Assembly: GCA_002840125.1 (NCBI GenBank)
Contig: PGZF01000004.1
Location: forward strand, 1 to 64,000
Length of the DNA stretch: 64,000 nucleotides
Direction of reading: 5' to 3'
Origin: Gammaproteobacteria bacterium HGW-Gammaproteobacteria-15
GTDB lineage: Bacteria > Pseudomonadota > Gammaproteobacteria > Enterobacterales > Alteromonadaceae
The position numbers and the translations under genes are program-made. This document shows positions 60,492 through 64,000 of this stretch, one piece after another; within the stretch, counting starts at the first letter, position 1, and every line of letters starts with the position of its first letter. The notes beneath the pieces were generated by a model. That model saw only the letters and a list, made by a program, of their open reading frames with translations. It searched no databases and had not been told where the DNA came from.

Positions 60492-60761
60492 TTGTGTCCC
60501 TATTTTTATTTTTGAGCTTTAGATGTTATTGATTTTTTATTTTTTGTCAACACTTGTGTTTTATAGGTTGCAATTTTTGATAGTGCTCAAGGTTGACTGA
60601 GTTTTAGCGACGCCGATACCGCAGGGCCTGACCCCGTGTGCCTTCGATGCATGTAGGTAAAAGGTGCAGATCCTAACTGCACCTGTTTAGATGAATGATG
60701 TAACTTTTTAACAATGATTATGTAAACTGAGATAACTCATCTGCAAACTGTAATTCCATAC
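60492..60761. other. AT-rich intergenic region with REP-like palindromes
   Basis: No gene seen. It includes a dyad AGGTGCAG (60662-60669) / CTGCACCT (60677-60684) followed by GTTT, a possible terminator, and a GC-rich GGGCCTGACCCC / ATGTAGGTA segment (60626-60659) resembling the ends of the mobile-element material at 184-200 and 2616-2631. Confidence 0.45.
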
Positions 60762-61650
60762 CTAAAGGCTTTTAGCAAATATATGAAGGTCATCATTGAA
60801 ACGTTCGGTTTCTTCGACGAATGGAGTATGACCTGAATGATCGTAAATCAATGATTGAATATTTGGATTGAGACTGAGTGCTCTTGCCAGGGATGCTTTT
60901 GGGTTAATCAGTACATCGTGCTTGCCGTAAATGAAAAGCATAGGCACATGAACATTTTTTAGTCCTTTCTCAAGAGGAATACTCATTGACGGTACTGCGC
61001 GTTGCATTGGCCATGAAACAAGGGCAGCATTGGCCAGCAGACGTTCAAAAATGTCGTTGTCTGGTTGCTTATAAAAACACAGGCGTAGGAATGCTCGTTG
61101 GCCATCAAGGTGCGTTTTTTAAATTGTCAGAAATCATATCTCGATACTCATCAGGGTGTGCCGGAATTTGTCCTTCAGCTAGTTCTACTACACCACCGAC
61201 ATACATCACCCCACTGAGACGAGCATCAGTGTAGGCCGCCAGATAATTGGTGATTATTGCTCCACCCAATGACCAGCCGACCAACAAGGGTTTGTTTGCT
61301 TTGCTTCCATCAATAACAGCAGCTAGATCATCTGCCCAAAATTTGCCATTAAGATATGTGGCCTCAAGTTGGGGTTTATCTGAAATACCGTGCCCACGCA
61401 GATCAAAAGTAATTAAGCGGTAGCTCTGCAACTGTTTATCTTGTAACTGTTTTTCCCAGTTTAAGTGACTACCAAGAAGACCATGAATAAAAATAATCGG
61501 CTGACCATTTGGATTACCGGACTCCTGCACTGCTATCCTGACGCCATCAGGCGCTGTGACGTTATAGTGCTTATCTGCAGCGGCTACCGAGTTAGAAACC
61601 AGTAGCATAAATAAAGTTAGTAAGACTTGACGAGCGTTAAATACCTGCAT
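60762..61650 (-). pseudogene. Secreted alpha/beta hydrolase interrupted by a one-base frameshift
   Basis: The N-terminal part (61650-61105, 181 codons) has a signal peptide, the oxyanion segment FIHGLLGSHLNWE, and the nucleophile elbow GWSLGG. Reading then stops just after a run of six A (TTTAAAAAACGC). With five A the frame continues KTHLDGQRAFLRLCFYKQPD NDIFERLLANAALVSWPM into the C-terminal part (61007-60762), which holds the acid (YGKHDVL) and His (DHSGHTPF). All catalytic residues are therefore present across the two frames. Homopolymer slippage, a recent mutation, or a sequencing error would all explain this. Divergent from the MerR gene. Confidence 0.85.
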
Positions 61651-61681
61651 AAATACTCCCTAAAATAATAGTTCCCAGTTA

Positions 61682-61712
61682 TGCTAAAGCCTGACATTAG
61701 TGTTAGGGTCAA
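61682..61712 (-). promoter_or_regulatory. MerR-type promoter/operator between merR and the hydrolase
   Basis: Minus strand: -35 TTGACC (61712-61707), a 19-base spacer, -10 TTAGCA (61687-61682). The long spacer contains the dyad CCTGACATTAGTGTTAGG (61690-61707, shown on the plus strand), the classic CCTnACA/TGTnAGG layout of MerR targets, in which the activator untwists an over-long spacer. This makes the hydrolase the regulator's target. Confidence 0.8.
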
Positions 61713-61735
61713 GTGTTATTTAATTGGGAGTGAGT

Positions 61736-62086
61736 ATGCAGTTATCTATTGGAGAGCTTGCCAAAAAAACTGGAGTGAGCGTCAGGGCAATTCGTCATTA
61801 CGATAAGCATGATCTTTTAACGTCACATCGTTCTTATAATGGCTATCGCTGGTTTCCTGAACATTCAGTAGCTCAGGTTCGACAAATACAACGGCTTATT
61901 GGCGCTGGATTCAGCATTGCAGAGATTCGCTCTTTTCCTGACTGCATGCGTTTAATTGAGGGCGCGGCTTTTTGTCCTGAAACTCAAGCACTACAACACA
62001 AGAGACTTACCGAGATTGAACAGCAGTTAGCTGAACTGGATCTTAGAAAAAAACGACTAATAGAAATGTTATCTCAGGACGCATGA
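61736..62086 (+). CDS. MerR-family transcriptional regulator
   Basis: 116 residues from ATG 61736 (GGGAG five bases upstream; the earlier TTG 61724 is disfavoured). N-terminal winged helix-turn-helix (MQLSIGELAKKTGVSVRAIR HYDKHDLL, YNGYRWFPEHSVAQVRQIQR L), then the dimerisation coiled coil (LTEIEQQLAELDLRKKRLIE ML). One Cys pair-like element (DCMRLIEGAAFCPET) may bind an effector or metal. Divergently placed from the hydrolase. Confidence 0.88.
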   Translation: MQLSIGELAKKTGVSVRAIRHYDKHDLLTSHRSYNGYRWFPEHSVAQVRQIQRLIGAGFSIAEIRSFPDCMRLIEGAAFCPETQALQHKRLTEIEQQLAELDLRKKRLIEMLSQDA

Positions 62087-62377
62087 TTATTGGCAGCCTA
62101 TTGATGGCGGTACCTGAGGTCAAAGAGAGGCTATTGAATAAGATGTTGACTATTTCGCTGCCTGCTTTACAACGACAAAGACAAAAAGACAGAACAACAT
62201 TTATGAAACCGCAGCAGATCGTAGGGGCAGGCCTCAGACCATAGGCCTAACCCTGCGTGCTGCGGTAAGAAAAAGAGAAAAATAGGGCAGGTAGCCCTGT
62301 GTCTGTTGCCAACCTTTGACCAAAACCACTATGCACCATAAGATAGCTGCTACCTAACTCAACTAACAGAGTTCACC
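62087..62377. other. Intergenic region with a GC-rich dyad, no gene supported
   Basis: Holds an open frame of 46 codons at 62104-62244 without a clear ribosome site, which I do not call a gene. At 62223-62257 there is a REP-like dyad (CAGGCCT ... AGGCCTAACCC) similar to GC-rich dyads at 60626 and 62862. Confidence 0.4.
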
Positions 62378-62848
62378 ATGAAAATTGCTTTGATTATCAT
62401 TGTTCTTGCTTGCATCGCTTATTACTTCTACAACAACGCCAACAACCAGAAAGCCGCCGCGCTGAACCATGAAAAAGGCAGTGCATTTTTAGCTGAAAAC
62501 AGTAAAAAAGACGGCGTAAAAACTACCGCTTCAGGCCTGCAATATGAAGTGTTACAAAGTGGCAGTGGCGAAAGTCATCCAACGGCCGGCAGCACAGTGC
62601 GGGTGCATTACCACGGTACTCTGATTGACGGCACAGTATTCGATTCTTCAGTTGAGCGCGGCGAAACTATTTCTTTCCCGCTAAACCGTGTTATTCCCGG
62701 CTGGACAGAAGGTTTACAGCTAATGAAAGTTGGCGATAAATTTCGCTTTTTTATTCCATCAGGCCTGGGCTACGGCGACCGCAGCACCGGCAAAATTCCG
62801 GCAGGTTCGGTACTGATTTTTGATGTGGAATTATTTGAGATCCAATAA
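62378..62848 (+). CDS. Membrane-anchored FKBP-type peptidyl-prolyl isomerase
   Basis: 156 residues. N-terminal membrane anchor (LIIIVLACIAYYFY), a short FkpA/Mip-like linker (NHEKGSAFLAENSKKDGVKT TASGLQYEVLQSGSG), then a full FKBP domain with active-site residues in VRVHYHGTLIDGTVFDSS, FPLNRVIPGWTEGLQLMKVG and IPSGLGYGDRSTGKIPAGSV. Catalyses proline isomerisation, probably periplasmic by its anchor. GC-rich hairpins (62862-62892) follow. Confidence 0.92.
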   Translation: MKIALIIIVLACIAYYFYNNANNQKAAALNHEKGSAFLAENSKKDGVKTTASGLQYEVLQSGSGESHPTAGSTVRVHYHGTLIDGTVFDSSVERGETISFPLNRVIPGWTEGLQLMKVGDKFRFFIPSGLGYGDRSTGKIPAGSVLIFDVELFEIQ

Positions 62849-62921
62849 AGAACGCAAGCCTCGGGGGGCGGGCCTAATGCATGGCCCCCAATGCGCAGCT
62901 CTCACTCATTAAGCCTTCACA

Positions 62922-63509
62922 TCAGCCCTTCACAAGAAACCCTGACGCGAGCAAATTAAATGCCTCCAGCGTTTTGGGCAGCATAGCCTGAGGATTAGCA
63001 CTGGACGCTATCCAGAGAGCAGCATTTAAGGCCGCGCCATTTAACAGCATGGCGGCTGCTTCAGGATCTACCGGCTTTAAAGTGCCATCTTTAATCAACT
63101 GTTCAATGGTGTTTCTGGTCGATTGCAGGCATTTATTCTGGCTTGGCCACTGCGACGGGTCACCCAGTACTGAGGGACCATCCAGCAACACAATGCGCTG
63201 TACTTCCGGGTCTAGTGCTTTTTCTATATAGGCCGCGCCTTCAGCCAGTAAACCTAGCCAGGCATCACCGGCTTTGGCTCCGACAGATTTCGCATATGCC
63301 GCCATTTCAGAATCTATCTGATCGACAACAGCAGCTAACAAACCACGTTTGTCGCCAAAGTTATGATACAGCGCGCCTCGGGTTAGCCCGGCTTCAGCAG
63401 TTAAACTATCCATAGAGGCCCCAGCATAACCCTGCTGCGCAAAGGCGCGCCTTGCAGAGGCAATCAGCTTGTCACGGTTTTCTGCCATCTTTGTTAATCG
63501 GGTGCTCAT
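62922..63509 (-). CDS. TetR-family repressor
   Basis: 195 residues. N-terminal TetR helix-turn-helix (RRAFAQQGYAGASMDSLTAEA GLTRGALYHNFGDKRGLLA-like), C-terminal regulatory domain without a recognisable ligand class. Divergent from a RidA-family gene; three palindromic operators (63524-63590) lie between, so both genes are probably self-contained under its control. Confidence 0.88.
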   Translation of the reverse strand: MSTRLTKMAENRDKLIASARRAFAQQGYAGASMDSLTAEAGLTRGALYHNFGDKRGLLAAVVDQIDSEMAAYAKSVGAKAGDAWLGLLAEGAAYIEKALDPEVQRIVLLDGPSVLGDPSQWPSQNKCLQSTRNTIEQLIKDGTLKPVDPEAAAMLLNGAALNAALWIASSANPQAMLPKTLEAFNLLASGFLVKG

Positions 63510-63523
63510 TCGATACTCCTGTC

Positions 63524-63590
63524 ACATACGGTATGTATGCCACTTGACATACGAGTTGTATGTGGCATATTCTATATACGCCTCGTATGT
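63524..63590. promoter_or_regulatory. Three TetR operators and a sigma-70 promoter
   Basis: Inverted repeats ACATACGGTATGT (63524-63536), ACATACGAGTTGTATGT (63547-63563) and ATATACGCCTCGTATGT (63574-63590). A promoter TTGACA (63544-63549), 18 bases, TATTCT (63568-63573), on the plus strand overlaps the second site. This fits repression of the RidA-like gene and of the tetR gene itself. Confidence 0.78.
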
Positions 63591-63698
63591 TAAACTAATT
63601 CAGCATGCAGGACCATTCAAACCCAAAATATTGTGCATCGTTATGTCTGTTTGCACAGCTTTGCAGCCAATTTGACTACTTCCAAAGAGAACTATGAA

Positions 63699-64000
63699 AT
63701 GACGAAAAGAGAAGCCATTTTTCCAGCCAACAGACATGCACTTTATGAAGAGCATGGTTATTCCGCAGCAATTCGCTCAGGCGATTTGCTGTTCGTTTCC
63801 GGCCAGGTTGGCAGTCGGGCAGACGGCAGCCCTGAAGCGGATTTCGAACTTCAGGTTGAGCTGGCTTTTGAGAATCTCAAAGCCACTTTAGCTGCAGCAG
63901 GTTGCGGTTTTGATGATATTGTCGATGTCACCACTTTTCATACCGATCCACAACATCAATTCGGCACCATTATGAAAGTGAAACAAAAGATCTTTGGTGC
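63699..64000 (+). CDS. RidA/YjgF-family protein, truncated by the window edge
   Basis: The first 100 residues are present: start ATG 63699, then REAIFPANRHALYEEHGYSA, RSGDLLFVSGQVGSRADGSP, FENLKATLAAAGCGFDDIVD and VTTFHTDP, a RidA/YjgF trimer fold. These deaminate or scavenge reactive enamine/imine metabolites. The C-terminal arginine that contacts the carboxylate lies beyond the window or near its end. Confidence 0.88.
   Translation, partial: MTKREAIFPANRHALYEEHGYSAAIRSGDLLFVSGQVGSRADGSPEADFELQVELAFENLKATLAAAGCGFDDIVDVTTFHTDPQHQFGTIMKVKQKIFG

Noticed and set aside
62104-62244. 46-codon plus-strand open frame
   Set aside because: No Shine-Dalgarno, no family resemblance, and it runs into a REP-like dyad.

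Overview
The window looks like a chromosomal segment of an Alteromonadales-type gammaproteobacterium (Rheinheimera/Alishewanella-like is my guess from protein style; no rRNA or other marker is present). Most of it, about 4.5-50.2 kb, is one nearly complete secondary (lateral-type) flagellar locus. The order fliC-fliD-fliS-fliT-fliK-fliL-fliA-motA-motB matches lafABCDEFSTU of Vibrio and Aeromonas. The motY - sigma-54 activator - fliEFGHIJ block matches their lafK region. No che genes, flhF, flhG or fliO are present.

Layout. 0-4.4 kb: the 3' end of a Y1/RAYT-like transposase and a scrapyard of RHS C-terminal fragments, each followed by a small overlapping gene (toxin/immunity-like pairs), with a 50-bp palindromic insertion breaking one RHS core. 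4.5-7.8 kb (minus): flgA, flgM, flgN, a bactofilin and a membrane GGDEF protein. 7.9-16.6 kb (plus): flgBCDEFGHIJKL. 16.6-19.2 kb: a coiled-coil protein, a Maf/DUF115 glycosyltransferase-like protein and a small helical protein. 19.3-27.7 kb: an unfamiliar eight-gene module (secreted protein, lipoprotein, TM/coiled-coil protein, PEGA repeats plus cysteine-less FGE-fold protein, 35-aa membrane peptide, ExbB/TolQ-like channel, and two ExbD/MotB-like proteins carrying von Willebrand A domains). 27.8-30.4 kb: flagellin, cap and FliS. 30.7-42.0 kb: fliT, fliK, fliL, fliA, motA, motB, PilZ, fliMNPQR, flhBA. 42.3-50.2 kb: a c-di-GMP-I (GEMM-I) riboswitch, motY, lafK-like activator, fliEFGHIJ.

A regulatory hierarchy can be read from the DNA. 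A candidate sigma-70 promoter and the c-di-GMP riboswitch precede motY-lafK-fliEFGHIJ. Good sigma-54 (-24/-12) promoters precede flgB and the fliT-to-flhA operon, the expected targets of the LafK-like activator. A sigma-28 promoter precedes flgM. Cyclic-di-GMP appears at three points of the locus: a diguanylate cyclase in the flgMN operon, a PilZ protein overlapping motB, and the riboswitch in front of the master activator.

50.2-64 kb is ordinary chromosome: a TetR-adaptor-RND efflux operon with paired operators, an NhaC antiporter overlapping a VanX-type dipeptidase, an M14 carboxypeptidase, small secreted proteins, DUF3297, a frameshifted alpha/beta hydrolase divergent from a MerR regulator with a clear MerR operator, an FKBP isomerase, and a TetR gene divergent from a truncated RidA-family gene with three operator copies.

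The best candidates for something new are the ExbB/vWA/PEGA-FGE module inside the flagellar locus and the local c-di-GMP circuit built around the riboswitch. No tRNA, rRNA or CRISPR array was seen.
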